Of a stretch of DNA of 64,000 bases, positions 1-10,061 are shown in pieces (positions within the stretch are counted from its first letter, which is position 1; each line of letters begins with the position of its first letter). The notes under the pieces were generated by a model. It saw only the letters and a list, made by a program, of their open reading frames with translations, did not search any database and was not told where the DNA came from. Position numbers and translations under genes: made by a program. Source of the stretch: DASQDN01 sp963825845 (GTDB lineage Bacteria > Acidobacteriota > Terriglobia > Bryobacterales > Bryobacteraceae). The DNA is taken from assembly GCA_963825845.1 (NCBI GenBank), contig CAWGVL010000055.1:62001-126000 (forward strand), read 5' to 3'.

Positions 1-993
1 CCAGGCGCATGAAGGGCTTGATGAACGTCTTTCGATGCGGTTCCGGGTCTAGATACGTGAGGAACGAATCCATTGCACGGATATATTTGTTCCGGCTGGA
101 CATCAGGTCATGAAGCGGCGGGTATTCAATCGTGAACCCGCCATTCCCCATCGTGCTGTCAACGCGAGTAATCGAATGGCATGACACGCAGCCTAACCCG
201 TTCTGTGCTTCGGGCGTATCGATCTGATCCTTGATCGGCTTCTCAAACCGGCCGTTAAAGAACACCGCGTGGTCGTGACAACCGGCGCACCACTTGCTGC
301 CCTTGGTACCGTCTATGCTCTGCATGTACTCGACTGATTTCCGATAGAACTGGTTGTTGAACGATGCGAAGTGATGCATCGAACTTTTCCACTGCTCGTA
401 GATGTCCTTGTGACAGGACCCGCAAAGCTCGGAATCCATGAAAAAGTTGGATGGAATCGTACCGCCGACGTTTGTTGCCGACGAGGAAGGCCAGAACGGT
501 GAATCTTCGGTCCACCCCCTTCCTCCTCCATTGAAACCGGGATGACCTTCGGGTTGCGGATGCGGTCATGAGGATTCGGAAACGCTCGTCGATAGACTTC
601 GGCCGCGGCGGGGACCAGGATCAGGAGGGCTGCCATCGCGGCCACCAGATTGCGATAGCCGGGCAGCGCGCCCCAGAACCACCGTAAACCCATGGCGGTA
701 AATAAGATCCCGAGCCCGATGTGGGTCCAGAGAACCCATCTTTGGTCGAATGTATTTCCGGTCTTCGCCAGATACAAACCGACCAGGGTCAACGCGACAA
801 GAACTATGGACACCGATCGTGGAAAAACCGTTAGCGCGAGAACCGTAAATACAACGCCGCCAACAAGATGGGCCAGCACATTGCCCATGTAAAACACTGT
901 CGGCTCGGCAAAGGCGGCGATATACGCGGTATTCAACAGCAGCGCTGCGAAACACCACGCGACAAGACGGTTCCTGTCAGGCAGAAGACCCAT
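1..993 (-). CDS. Membrane-anchored multiheme c-type cytochrome (partial, frameshifted)
   Basis: The C-terminus lies beyond the left edge. From an ATG at 993 the N-terminal ~165 residues contain about five hydrophobic segments, so the protein is membrane anchored. The rest is a hydrophilic, presumably periplasmic, domain with three haem c attachment motifs in one frame: CGSCH (410-424), CAGCH (275-289) and CVSCH (176-190). It is probably an electron-transfer protein; no enzymatic role can be assigned. The membrane part and the haem part are in different frames. The change falls near 495-503, where the residues PFWPSSS resume in the second frame, so one base appears wrong there. An alternative start at 1113 would overlap the divergent aroC. 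Confidence 0.75.
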
Positions 994-1106
994 TGACCTT
1001 ATATAGGTATACAGAAGCGCCAAAAGCCCGCAATAACATGAATCTACTAGCCTCAGAGTGCCTCTAACCGCTTCGGGCTTGGAAAAGTGAGCCCTAAGTT
1101 GATAAA

Positions 1107-2289
1107 GTGACATACTTGGGCACGTTACGCTTCGAAACTGCGGGCGAGTCCCACGGCGAGTGTCTTGTGGCAACGCTGACGGGCCTTCCAGCGGGAATTC
1201 CAATCTCAATCGATACGGTCAATCACGAACTTTGGCGTCGTCAGCAGGGCTTTGGCCGCGGCGGCCGAATGAAGATCGAGACGGACCGCGCCGAAGTCGT
1301 CTCAGGAGTCCGGCATTCCCAGACCATCGGATCCCCGATTGCGGTCATCATCCGGAATACGGACTGGAAGAACTGGACGGATAATTTGCCGGTTGAGGGC
1401 GGCGATCCTGCGCTTCGCAAGCCGGTCACTCGTCCGCGTCCGGGCCATGCCGACCTCGCTGGAGCGATCAAATATGACTTTCCGGATGCCCGCTACATCC
1501 TTGAGCGGGCGAGCGCGCGCGAGACGACGGCGCGTGTCGCGATTGGGGCATTGGCGAAACAGTTTCTCGGACAGTTCGGCATCGAAGTATTGAGTCACGT
1601 GATCGCTGTCGGCAGCGAAAGGCTTGAGCGCCTGGCCACATGGGACGAATTGGTTGAGCTTTCCAAGAAGAGCGAAGTACTGCTGGGCTGCATCGACGCG
1701 GAAGCTGAGGAGCGGATGAAGGCCGTAGTCGATCATGCGTACCGCACCGGCGATACGGTCGGTGGCGTCTTCGAAGTAGTGGCGCACGGCGTGCCTCCGG
1801 GCCTCGGCTCGCACATCACATGGGATTCCCGCCTGGACGGCCGCCTGGCGCAGGCGATCGTCTCGATGCAGGCCGTGAAGGGCGTTGAAGTGGGATTTGC
1901 CGGTGAAGGCGCCGCAGCGTTCGGCTCGAAAGTCCAGGACACGATCCACTACAACAAGGAAGATCAGGCCTTCTTCCGCGGCGCCAATCGCGCCGGCGGC
2001 ATTGAGGGTGGAATGACGAATGGCCAGGATGTTCTGGTCCGCGGTTTTCTGAAGCCGATCTCGACACTGCGCCGGCCGCTGGAATCGGTCGATCTCGAGA
2101 CGCGTGAACCATCGGCCGCCGCGTACGAACGAAGCGACGTCGCTGTCGTACCTGCGGCCGGCGTAATCGGCGAAGCGATGGTGGCGATCAGTGCTCGCTC
2201 AAGCCATGCTCGAGAAATTCGGTGGCGACTCCCTTCGCGAGACGAAACGGAATTACGAGAACTACCTCGACCAAGTAAAAAACTTCTGA
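1107..2289 (+). CDS. aroC: Chorismate synthase (frameshifted near 3' end)
   Basis: Last step of the shikimate pathway: 5-enolpyruvylshikimate-3-phosphate to chorismate, needing reduced FMN. The GTG start gives an N-terminus with the family signature FETAGESHG, followed by the GFGRGGRM-type and RPGHADLAG motifs, and AAGVIGEAMVA near the end. After that motif the reading frame runs on into def, which looks like a fusion. One extra base at about 2190 explains this. Skipping it gives the normal aroC ending (LAQAMLEKFGG then about 20 residues) and a TGA at 2287-2289. The repaired protein is about 393 residues, normal for the family. It is first in a tight run with def, fmt and argJ. Confidence 0.93.
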
Positions 2290-2804
2290 TGATCTATCCA
2301 ATCGTGAAATACGGCGATCCGGTCTTGGAAACGCAGGCCGCCACTGTCGACGAATTCGATACCCCGGAGTTGAACGAACTTCTCGAGGACATGTTCGAGT
2401 CGATGTACGCGGCCAGGGGTGTGGGCCTCGCTGCCCCGCAGATCGGGATTTCAAAACGCATCGCTGTTATCGACTGCTCGAACGGCGAGCGTCAGGAAGA
2501 AAAAATCGTCATAATAAATCCGGAAATCGTCAAAGTGGAAGGGGCACACTCGAGCGAAGAGGGGTGCCTCAGCATTCCCGGATTTCGAGAAAATGTAACG
2601 CGGGGCAAACGCGTCACCGTCAAAGCGCAAAATGCAAAAGGCGAGTGGTTCGAGATGACCGGCGAGGACCTTCTCGCACGCGCCTTTCAACATGAGACCG
2701 ACCATCTCAACGGCACGCTCTATATCAACCATGTAAGCGTGCTGAAGCGGGATTTGATTAAACGGAAGATCCGCAAGCTGGCCAAAGCCGGCGAGTGGAG
2801 TTAA
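2289..2804 (+). CDS. def: Peptide deformylase
   Basis: Removes the N-formyl group from nascent proteins in the cytoplasm; a metal-dependent hydrolase of 171 residues, typical of the family. All three motifs are present: GVGLAAPQIG, EGCLS (metal-binding Cys) and QHETDHLNG (HExxH metal and catalytic residues). The ATG at 2289 overlaps the repaired aroC stop by one base (TGATG), a usual translational-coupling arrangement. The apparent in-frame continuity with aroC is caused by the frameshift upstream. It is followed after six bases by fmt, its functional partner. Confidence 0.95.
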   Translation: MIYPIVKYGDPVLETQAATVDEFDTPELNELLEDMFESMYAARGVGLAAPQIGISKRIAVIDCSNGERQEEKIVIINPEIVKVEGAHSSEEGCLSIPGFRENVTRGKRVTVKAQNAKGEWFEMTGEDLLARAFQHETDHLNGTLYINHVSVLKRDLIKRKIRKLAKAGEWS

Positions 2805-2810
2805 TAACGC

Positions 2811-3749
2811 TTGAGATTCGTATTTATGGGGACGCCGGCGTTCGCCGCCCCCACGCTGCAGCGGCTCGTCGAAGCCGGATATGAGTGCGTCGGTGTGTGG
2901 ACGCAGCCCGATCGTCCGAAAGGACGCGGGCATCAACTCGCGTTTTCGCCGGTGAAAGAGACGGCGCTTCGACTTGCGATACCCGTTCACCAACCCGAGC
3001 GGATCCGGCGTCCAGACCAGGTTGAATTGTTGGGTTCGTTGGAAGCGGACATCATGGTCGTTGTTGGATACGGGCAAATTATTCCACAGTCGATCATTGA
3101 CCTGCCGCAATTGGGAATTGTGAACGTTCATGCGTCCCTGCTGCCGAAATATCGTGGCGCCGCGCCGATACAGTGGGCCATCGCGAACGGTGAGACCGTC
3201 ACCGGAGTAACAACCATGCTGATCAATGCGGGGCTCGACACCGGAGACATGCTGCTGAAGTCGGAGACTCCCATCGGCCCCGATGAAACAGCGGAAGAAG
3301 TGTCGGAACGCCTGTCTCAGATTGGAGCCGATCTGGCGCTTCGTACCCTCTTAGGGCTACAGCAAGGAACTATTTTGCCGGAGCCGCAGGACGATTCCCT
3401 GGCTAGCTGGGCTCCGGTTTTGAAGCGGGAAGACGGCTTGATTCATTGGGATTCAAGCGCATACGAGATCCATAACCGAGCCCGGGGATTCCGCCCCTGG
3501 CCTGGGGCTTATACCACATGGCGCGGACAGAGGTTGCATATCTGGCGTTCCAGACCGCATCATATAGGTTTGGGGCTTCCAGGCTCCATTCATATCGAGG
3601 GCCGTAAGCTGATGACCGCTTGCGGGCGCGACACAGCCCTCGAAATCCAAGACTTGCAGTTGGAAGGTCGCAAACGAGTCTCAGCCGAGGCCTTTGTCAA
3701 TGGTCATCGTCTCGGCGCAGACGAAATGCTAGGAGAGAAAACCACTTGA
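2811..3749 (+). CDS. fmt: Methionyl-tRNA formyltransferase
   Basis: Formylates initiator Met-tRNA with 10-formyl-tetrahydrofolate. It has 312 residues. The N-terminal formyltransferase domain has FMGTPAFA near the start, the catalytic-region motif VNVHASLLPKYRGAAPIQ and the GLDTGDML motif. A C-terminal OB-like tRNA-binding domain follows from about residue 205. The start is TTG at 2811, with GGAG about ten bases upstream. It lies directly after def and overlaps the argJ start, consistent with one aroC-def-fmt-argJ transcript. Confidence 0.95.
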   Translation: MRFVFMGTPAFAAPTLQRLVEAGYECVGVWTQPDRPKGRGHQLAFSPVKETALRLAIPVHQPERIRRPDQVELLGSLEADIMVVVGYGQIIPQSIIDLPQLGIVNVHASLLPKYRGAAPIQWAIANGETVTGVTTMLINAGLDTGDMLLKSETPIGPDETAEEVSERLSQIGADLALRTLLGLQQGTILPEPQDDSLASWAPVLKREDGLIHWDSSAYEIHNRARGFRPWPGAYTTWRGQRLHIWRSRPHHIGLGLPGSIHIEGRKLMTACGRDTALEIQDLQLEGRKRVSAEAFVNGHRLGADEMLGEKTT

Positions 3750-4925
3750 AGTTTCCGCTGGGCTTTCGTTACTCAGCTACCTATGCGGGCATCCGGAAGG
3801 ATAGCAGAGAAGATTTGGGGCTGATCGTATCCGATCAGCCGGCATCGGCCGCCGCTGTTTTCACGACGAATCGAGTTCAGGCCGCCCCCGTACGAATTGC
3901 CCGCCAACACTTGCGCGCATCGCGCGGGCGTGTGAGCGCAATTATCGTCAACGCCGGAAATGCGAACTGTGCGACCAAGAACGGAGATGAAGTAGCGCTT
4001 ACATGCTGCCGTGCTGTCGCTAAGCAACTCAAGGTGCCGGTTGCACAAATTCTGCCCGCATCGACTGGTGTGATCGGCGTCGATATGGACCCGAATCTGG
4101 TGGTCGCCGCGCTGCCTCAACTTTTTGAGGATCTGCTCGAAAGCCGGTTCCCGGACGTTGCACACGCGATGATGACAACGGATACCGTGCCGAAGATGGC
4201 CCACGCCGAAGTATCGCTCAAGGGCGGCGAGGTCCAGATTGCCGGCATGACCAAAGGGTCCGGCATGATCCATCCCAACATGGCGACCACGCTCGGGTTC
4301 GTTATGACGGATGCCGCGATCTCCCCGATTCACCTCCGGCAGATGCTCGTCAATACGGTAGAGCGCACCTTCAACAGGCTCAGCGTCGATGGCGACATGT
4401 CAACGAACGATATTGTCGTTTTGTTAGCTAACGGCGCGTCCGGAATTCGTCCGTCGGAGCGCGAGCGGCGCTCAATGGAAGAGTCGCTCTGTCTCGTCAT
4501 GGAGGATCTGGCCGAGCAGATTGCGCGCGACGGAGAAGGCGCTACGAAACTGATCACGCTCCGCGTCGTTGGCGCGGCGGACGAGGAGTCGGCCGTGAAG
4601 ATCGCACGCTCCATCGCGAATTCGCCATTGGTCAAGACGGCCCTCGCGGGATCTGACCCGAACTGGGGTCGAGTGCTCTCGGCAGCCGGTACCTCCGGGG
4701 TCGAGTTCGATCCGAATAAGGTAGACATCTATCATGCAGGGCGTGCAGGTATGCGCGAACGGTGTGGGGGCGGACTTCTCAGAGATGGACCTGAAGACGA
4801 AACTCGACGATCGCGACATCCTGATCCGTTTCGAGATCAAAGGCGACGGCAAAGGAGAGACCCGCTTCTGGACCTGCGACTTTACTGAAGGCTACGTCAA
4901 GATCAACGCGAGCTACCGGACGTGA
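3746..4925 (+). CDS. argJ: Glutamate N-acetyltransferase / amino-acid acetyltransferase (ArgJ), frameshifted
   Basis: Recycles acetyl groups in arginine biosynthesis (ornithine acetyltransferase, often also N-acetylglutamate synthase). The start TTG at 3746 overlaps the fmt stop and has AGGAGAG eight bases upstream. The autocleavage site is present in KGSGMIHPNMATTL, where the Thr after the Ala becomes the N-terminal nucleophile of the beta chain. The family's usual end (VQVCANGVGADFSE and on) is found only after skipping one base at about 4733; without that the frame runs into nonsense and stops at 4888. The repaired protein has about 392 residues. Family recognition is firm; the break is probably a sequence error. 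Confidence 0.92.
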
Positions 4926-5315
4926 CACGGCGTACGGCGCTTCTTCTGCCTGCTGCTGTGTTGTGGGCAGATGAGCGTTCGGACGTGATTGAGGCCGTGA
5001 CGCCTCTTGCAGCAGCGTTAAGCGAAGGGGATGCGGACGCATTCAGCCGCCGCATTCCCGACAGCCTTCCGAACCGGCAGCGATTGATCGATAACATCCG
5101 CGGCCTGATCGGTCAGGCGGAGATTACCTGTTCGGTTCGTTTGGTGAATATCGAAAACGGCCGCGCTGAACTCGACTGGCTGATGGACCTTCGCAGCCGG
5201 TCGACTACAATCGCTACTCGAGCGGCGCAAGGGTCCGGTTTTCGTTACCGTCCGGGATCACACTGTGACATCGCTCGATCCGGTCGAGTTTTTCAAGCCC
5301 GTAGAAATTCGTTGA
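4922..5315 (+). CDS. Small exported protein of unknown function (frameshifted)
   Basis: The GTG at 4922 overlaps the argJ stop. The protein begins with a twin-arginine-like/hydrophobic export signal (RRTALLLPAAVL) and is about 130 residues. The body contains a DWLMDLRSR segment and, in the next frame, LLERRKGPVFVTVRDH and SLDPVEFF. I believe these belong to one protein of a small family seen in acidobacterial genomes, with the frame slipping between about 5205 and 5222. In the first frame the ORF would run to 5326; the repaired stop is at 5313-5315. No function is assigned. The 3' end overlaps the convergent glycosyltransferase gene by about 20 bases. Confidence 0.55.
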
Positions 5316-7054
5316 CTAATTGCTGATAGTTGCTCGGGGTCACAAGGTGAAACTCGACTCGAGCGCTGGTAAATCGTCCGACTTCGTTCCGCACCTCGGG
5401 CGTGGGTAATTCCGGTCCCGCCACAAATAACGTTCCCAAATCCAGCTTGTACGGCACTAGCTTGTGCCGCGACGCCACCCGCGCCGGCAACGACCTGGCG
5501 ATCGATCGTTTGACGCTGTCGGGCTCGACTCGATTTTGCGGCACGGCCTGCTGAAGGCTGAGCACCTCGTAAACGGAATTCTCATCCAGGAGACCGGTCG
5601 CAATCAAGTGCTCGCCCAATCGCAGGTCATTCGGCTTCGTTTCGAGCGCCCAGTTGATGTCGTGCTGCTCCAGGTATCCATTCATGACGAGCAGCTCGCC
5701 GAGTCTGGCCTGGCTTGCCAGCGCGGACTGGCAAGGGTACGCGTGATCGGTCTTGATCCATACAAGCGGTCTCCCCTGCCATTTGGCGACAAAGAATTGC
5801 CGCAATGCCGCGAATGTCGCCGCCGAGTTGATATAGTTTGCCACCAAGATACGAATTGGTGTCGGGAGCGCACATCGAACGCCGAACACACGCGCGACAC
5901 AGACCATCCGGTACACGATGCGGTATGCAGCCAGGCCGGCTCCCATCTGCATCACCGGGGCAACGGGCAATGGCGCTCCACACAGCGATCGAATTGCTCC
6001 GTAGAGAAAGAGCACGTTGGTTAGCAGGCTTGCGGGATTCCCAAGAATCCCTTTCCGATCCCGCCAGAGCCAATATTTCTGAACGAAGCCACCGCGCCAC
6101 CCGTGGCGATCCCACGTTTGAAGAACGATTCCGGTCACCCAGCGGGTACGCTGTCGGATCGCGCTTTGGCGCGTATGCGGGAATAGCTCCCGTGTTGCCA
6201 TTCCTTGCGCCTGAAGCGGCAAAAAAAGCTGTTTTGCGCCGCTCAGCCGGAGTCGGAGCCCGTTCTCATAGTCCTCCGTCAGGCAAACGGGGTCGAACAC
6301 CCGGTTGTGATCCAATGCGGCTAACCGATCCAGCGCATCGCGGCGAAAGCCGGTTCCCACCCCGTTTGAGGGGACGAAGGCACCCATGATCTGCCGGGCC
6401 GGCATGTCACGGGTTTGGTATTCCGTAAACTCGTCGATATAGATACCATGCGTCCAATGGGTCACCGGCGTCGGGACGGGCAACACCGGCACCTGGACCA
6501 TGTGATAGTCATCGGCGTAGTAGTTGACCCAGTGGAGCGAGTCGCTGTGGATGACATCCTCAGCATCGTGAGTCATCAAAATTGCGAAACGAACCGAATT
6601 TTCCCGCTCATAAGCAAGCACGTGCTGGAAGATCCAGTTCAGGCAATCGGCCTTCGACGTAGGTCCGTCGTGAGGGCACACGGCCATGTGAACGTTGCCG
6701 AACCGGGTCTCGAGTTTGCGGATTTCCTCTAAGCGTCGGCTCATCGTTCGGGTATGCGCCTATGAAGAAGTGGTAGTTACGGTAGAGAATCGAAGCGCTG
6801 TTCTGTTGTACCATCCTGGCGATGACCGCGGACTCCCGCCAGAGCGGTACGAGGATCGCGATGGATTTCTGCTCACGCGCCAGGATTTGGCGGCGGCTCG
6901 GACGGTTCCCCTTCCTGCTTCCACCTAGATAAGCGGCAACGATCGCAACGATGTCTACGAAGAGGTCGTCGATTCCGCTGAGCACAATCCAGACGGCTAA
7001 CGGCGACAGCACGGCCAGTGCGATTGCGTCAAGACCGTGCCACGAGACTTCCAC
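5293..7054 (-). CDS. NfrB-like family 2 glycosyltransferase with C-terminal MshEN domain (frameshifted)
   Basis: It resembles the N4 phage adsorption protein B family: an N-terminal membrane region, a glycosyltransferase-2 core and a C-terminal type II secretion ATPase N-domain (MshEN/GSPII_E_N), whose relatives bind cyclic di-GMP in other proteins. Visible motifs are ILVPLWRESAVIARM and YHFFIGAYPNDEPTL at the N-terminus, then CPHDGPTSKADCLNW, THDAEDVIHSDSL (DxD region), CLTEDYENGLRL and QRTRWVTGI (QxxRW). The MshEN-like part is LGELLVMNGYLEQHDINWAL and LGEHLIATGLLDENSV. The N-terminal ~107 residues (GTG at 7054) and the rest are in different frames, joining near 6728-6735. Likely role: envelope polysaccharide synthesis regulated through the MshEN domain (inference). 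Confidence 0.82.
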
Positions 7055-7094
7055 CAGAGTGGAAGTCGTCTCACGCCCTGAAAAATCTCAGCCG

Positions 7095-8626
7095 TTACCG
7101 GAAAACGACGAGATCCTGGACGCCGATCTCCGCCCCTGGCGAACCTGCGTAGGGCTCGCCGCGCACTACCAAACGAACCGAATGTTTCCCTGGTTTGAGT
7201 TTGAACTCGTGCCACACAGACTCGCCGTTTTTCTGGGCGTTCTCGTCCGGATAAACATCGACCTTGCGACTGAGCTTTCCGTCAAGGTAGATGTCAGCCG
7301 TGCCCCCATTTTTCAAGTACGGACCCACAATCATGACCCCGGTACCCTCGAAATCGATCGCGGCCTCCGCGTCCTTTGCCGCGCTGAGCTTCAGGTTTTT
7401 ATCCGCGCGCCAATCGCCTTTCCATGTCCATCGCGAGTCTGCAACAGCTACCCGCTCGACAGGCGAACCGTAGTCATCCCACAGTTGGAGCTTAGACTGT
7501 CTCGGAGTCTGCGCCACGATCGTCAAGTTCTCGCCGCTGCGCTTGCCGCCGGTGCTTTCAGCGAGCGCAATCGCGCGCTTCACGGTGCTATCCACGATCG
7601 TCTTGAACGTGAAATCCGTGTATCGGAACTTCTCGTTCGCGATCTCAGGAATACCGCTTTTCCACTGCTCCGGTATGCGTTTGTAGCCGATCATCGTCCC
7701 GAGAATGCCGCACGCATTCGAGGGATTGCAGTCGGAATCCTGACCTGCGCGAGTCGAGATCTCCAATGTCTTCCAGAAATCCGAACCGCCATACAGGAGA
7801 CCGAGAGCTATGTACGCGCCATTCAGCTTCGCGTCGATGTTGAACGGCTGCATGGCGCCTTCCGGGCAAGGCTCACGGTTGTTCCATTTCTTCTCGATCA
7901 GACCCCAAGTCGTTTTCCAGTCGGGATTTTGCTCCGACCAGGCAAGCACATCAGCGATGGTCATCGCGTACGGGCTTTTCGCAGGCAAACACGCAAGCCC
8001 GGCTTCCACGACCTTTCTTGGGTTCGTTTCGAAAAACGCGGCGGAGTACATGCATGAAACGAACACGCCGCCGTAGATGCCATCGCCATAATTCATGACA
8101 CGGCCCGCGCGGAACGCGATGTCCGTCGCGGATCGAGGCAGCGCGGGAGCCATCAAACCTATGAAATCGGCTTCAATCTGGAAATCGATGTCGTTCGCGT
8201 GAGCATTGTACTTCGGCGTGCCCGCCAGGGACGCCGGCACACCCCGTTTTAGCGCACGGCGGGCCGCCAGATTGGCGTGCCAGAGCGCGTATTGCGCGTC
8301 CTTAAACATCGCGCCAAAGTCTTCGGTCGTGGCGTTCAGGCCCTTGTCGTCCAAGACTTTGGCGAACGTCATGTCGACGTAGAGATCGTCCTGATTGAGT
8401 GAATTGGTGATTCGCTCGGGCCTCCACTCAGGGAGATCACCGTCGATGATCTTCTCCGGTAGCGAAATTCGGTGGGAGCGCCGAAACTGACACCGATCAT
8501 CTGTCCGGCCCAGCCACCTTCGATTTTGTCTCGCAGGTCGACAAGGGATATCGTTTTCGTGGCGGGGTCCGCGGCGAGTAGGATGATTGCAGTGAGAATG
8601 CCGCCGATGGCCAGGGTTGTCCGCAT
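7095..8626 (-). CDS. Exported ADP-ribosylglycohydrolase-family protein (frameshifted)
   Basis: It starts with a signal peptide (MRTTLAIGG, hydrophobic core, AADP). The DraG/ADP-ribosylglycohydrolase fold follows: EGGWAGQMIGVSFGAPTEF at the start, QDDLYVDM as the first metal motif and AGQDSDCNPSNACG as the C-terminal metal motif. From about residue 390 there is an additional beta-rich domain (VMIVGPYLKNGGTADIYLDG) resembling a carbohydrate-binding jelly roll. Exported members of this family are common in soil bacteria that degrade polysaccharides, so the substrate may be a sugar conjugate rather than ADP-ribosyl protein (inference). The N-terminal ~60 residues and the rest are in different frames, joining near 8465-8470. 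Confidence 0.8.
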
Positions 8627-8672
8627 GTAGATAGGGTAGCCCGGTCTCAACGATTAACGCGTGAGGGTTCTG

Positions 8673-8999
8673 CTAGGCTTTTTTTGCGCGGCCACGGGTT
8701 TTCTTGGCTTCCGCAGGTTCCGCCGCTGGCGCCTGAGAGTCGCCCGGCGGATCTGCTTCGCCTTCTGTTTCGGGCGGAACTCCGCTGCCGGCAAGGACAG
8801 CGTTGAACAGTTCCATCTTCTTCAAGTCCTTCTTAGAGGGCGGAACGATCTCTCGAAGATAGGTGTGATCGTGGTAGCAGGAACGGCACCGCACCTTCGC
8901 GGCTTCTCCGTCGACAATCGAGACAATGGCGTGATTGGTCAAGCGGCGACACTTGACGCAATAATCGTCAATAATGTCGCCCAGCCGAAGTTCATCCAT
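8673..8999 (-). CDS. Small zinc-ribbon protein
   Basis: The protein has 108 residues. The N-terminal half has two paired cysteine motifs, CVKC and CRSC, separated by about 20 residues, forming a probable zinc ribbon. The C-terminal half is low-complexity, rich in Pro, Ala, Glu and Lys, and ends in a basic TRGRAKKA tail that could contact nucleic acid. I do not know a named function. It is divergent from the adaptor gene at 9062, with 62 bases between the starts. Confidence 0.65.
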   Translation of the reverse strand: MDELRLGDIIDDYCVKCRRLTNHAIVSIVDGEAAKVRCRSCYHDHTYLREIVPPSKKDLKKMELFNAVLAGSGVPPETEGEADPPGDSQAPAAEPAEAKKTRGRAKKA

Positions 9000-9061
9000 A
9001 GAGTAGGCCTTGCGTTTTGAAGTATATCAAACGGCCTTGATGCGAGAATGGATTTCGACTC

Positions 9062-10048
9062 ATGAAGGTACGCTGGTACATCCTGGTCGTCTTTGTCATC
9101 GCCGCAATTGCCGCAACGGGTGTTTTTGTTGTTCGACGAAGCGCTCCACCCGCTACGGCGGCTCAACCGGCGCCGAAAGCCGTTGTCGAAGAAGAGATAA
9201 GTCTCCCAGCGACGCTGCAAGCTGTGACAACTATTCCGGTAGGCATTCCGATACAAGGCAAGATCGAATCATTTCAGGTGGACGTCGGAGCCGAGGTGTA
9301 TGAGGGGCAGTTGCTTGCTCAAATCAGGAGCGAGGCCCTGCAAGCGGTACAGCAGGCGGCGGAAGTCGATCTCGAGCAGGCGGAAGAACGCGTCCGCAAT
9401 TTGGAATCGTTGCTGTCTGCCGCCCGCCTGGAGTCTTCCAGAGCGTCCGCCGATGCGAGCCGCGTCCGGAACGACTACGAGCGAGCGGAGAAAGCTTATC
9501 AACGATACAAGATGCTGCTGGAAGAAGGGGCCACCCCGCGGCTGACGTTCGAAAAGGCGCAGAAGGAATACATCGCCCTCCAGGCCGAATCGAAGAATCT
9601 GGACGCCGTGGCCGTGGCTGCGGACGAGCGGATCTCATCCGTATCGCGAGAGTTGGATGCAGCTCGCAAGATTCTGGAAGGTAAGGCCACAGATGCGGAA
9701 GGGGCGAAACTCCACGCAGGATCCGGGGAGGTGCTGTCTCCCGTCAATGGAATCGTCGTTGCTCGCCGGGGTCAGGCGGGTGACGATGTTCACCCGTCGA
9801 TGACCGACCTGTTTCAGATCGCGTCCGATATCAGTGTTCTGCAGGCCGTTGCGGATGCTTCTCCCGCCCAGATCAGCAAGATCAAGCAGGGCCAGCCAGC
9901 GACTGTGACCCTGGCTGAAATGGCCGGCGAGCTTTTGCAAGGCACAGTCCTTAAAGTGGAAAGCGGCAAAGTTACCGTGGAATTCGCAAATCCCAATGCT
10001 CTTGTGAAGCCAGGCCTCACCGCGCAGATTCGCATCAAGTTAACATAG
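9062..10048 (+). CDS. HlyD/RND-type periplasmic adaptor (membrane fusion) protein
   Basis: The protein has 328 residues. It has one N-terminal transmembrane helix (WYILVVFVIAAIAATGVFVV), a split biotinyl-lipoyl-like hairpin (GKIESFQVDVGAEVYEGQLL and, later, SPVNGIVVARRGQAGDDV) and a long Ala/Glu/Arg-rich coiled coil between them. This is the architecture of the periplasmic adaptor of tripartite efflux or ABC export pumps. No pump or outer membrane channel gene is next to it; the next gene, after 13 bases, is fumarase, so the partner must be elsewhere. Confidence 0.85.
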   Translation: MKVRWYILVVFVIAAIAATGVFVVRRSAPPATAAQPAPKAVVEEEISLPATLQAVTTIPVGIPIQGKIESFQVDVGAEVYEGQLLAQIRSEALQAVQQAAEVDLEQAEERVRNLESLLSAARLESSRASADASRVRNDYERAEKAYQRYKMLLEEGATPRLTFEKAQKEYIALQAESKNLDAVAVAADERISSVSRELDAARKILEGKATDAEGAKLHAGSGEVLSPVNGIVVARRGQAGDDVHPSMTDLFQIASDISVLQAVADASPAQISKIKQGQPATVTLAEMAGELLQGTVLKVESGKVTVEFANPNALVKPGLTAQIRIKLT

Positions 10049-10061
10049 GTGTAATTTCCCA

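Noticed and set aside
1107..2804. A natural AroC-deformylase fusion protein
   Set aside because: The normal aroC ending and stop are present in the next frame and join after removal of one base, and def has its own overlapping ATG.
5464..6389. Plus-strand open frames across the glycosyltransferase gene
   Set aside because: They are Arg/Pro-rich shadows of the conserved minus-strand gene in a GC-rich genome.
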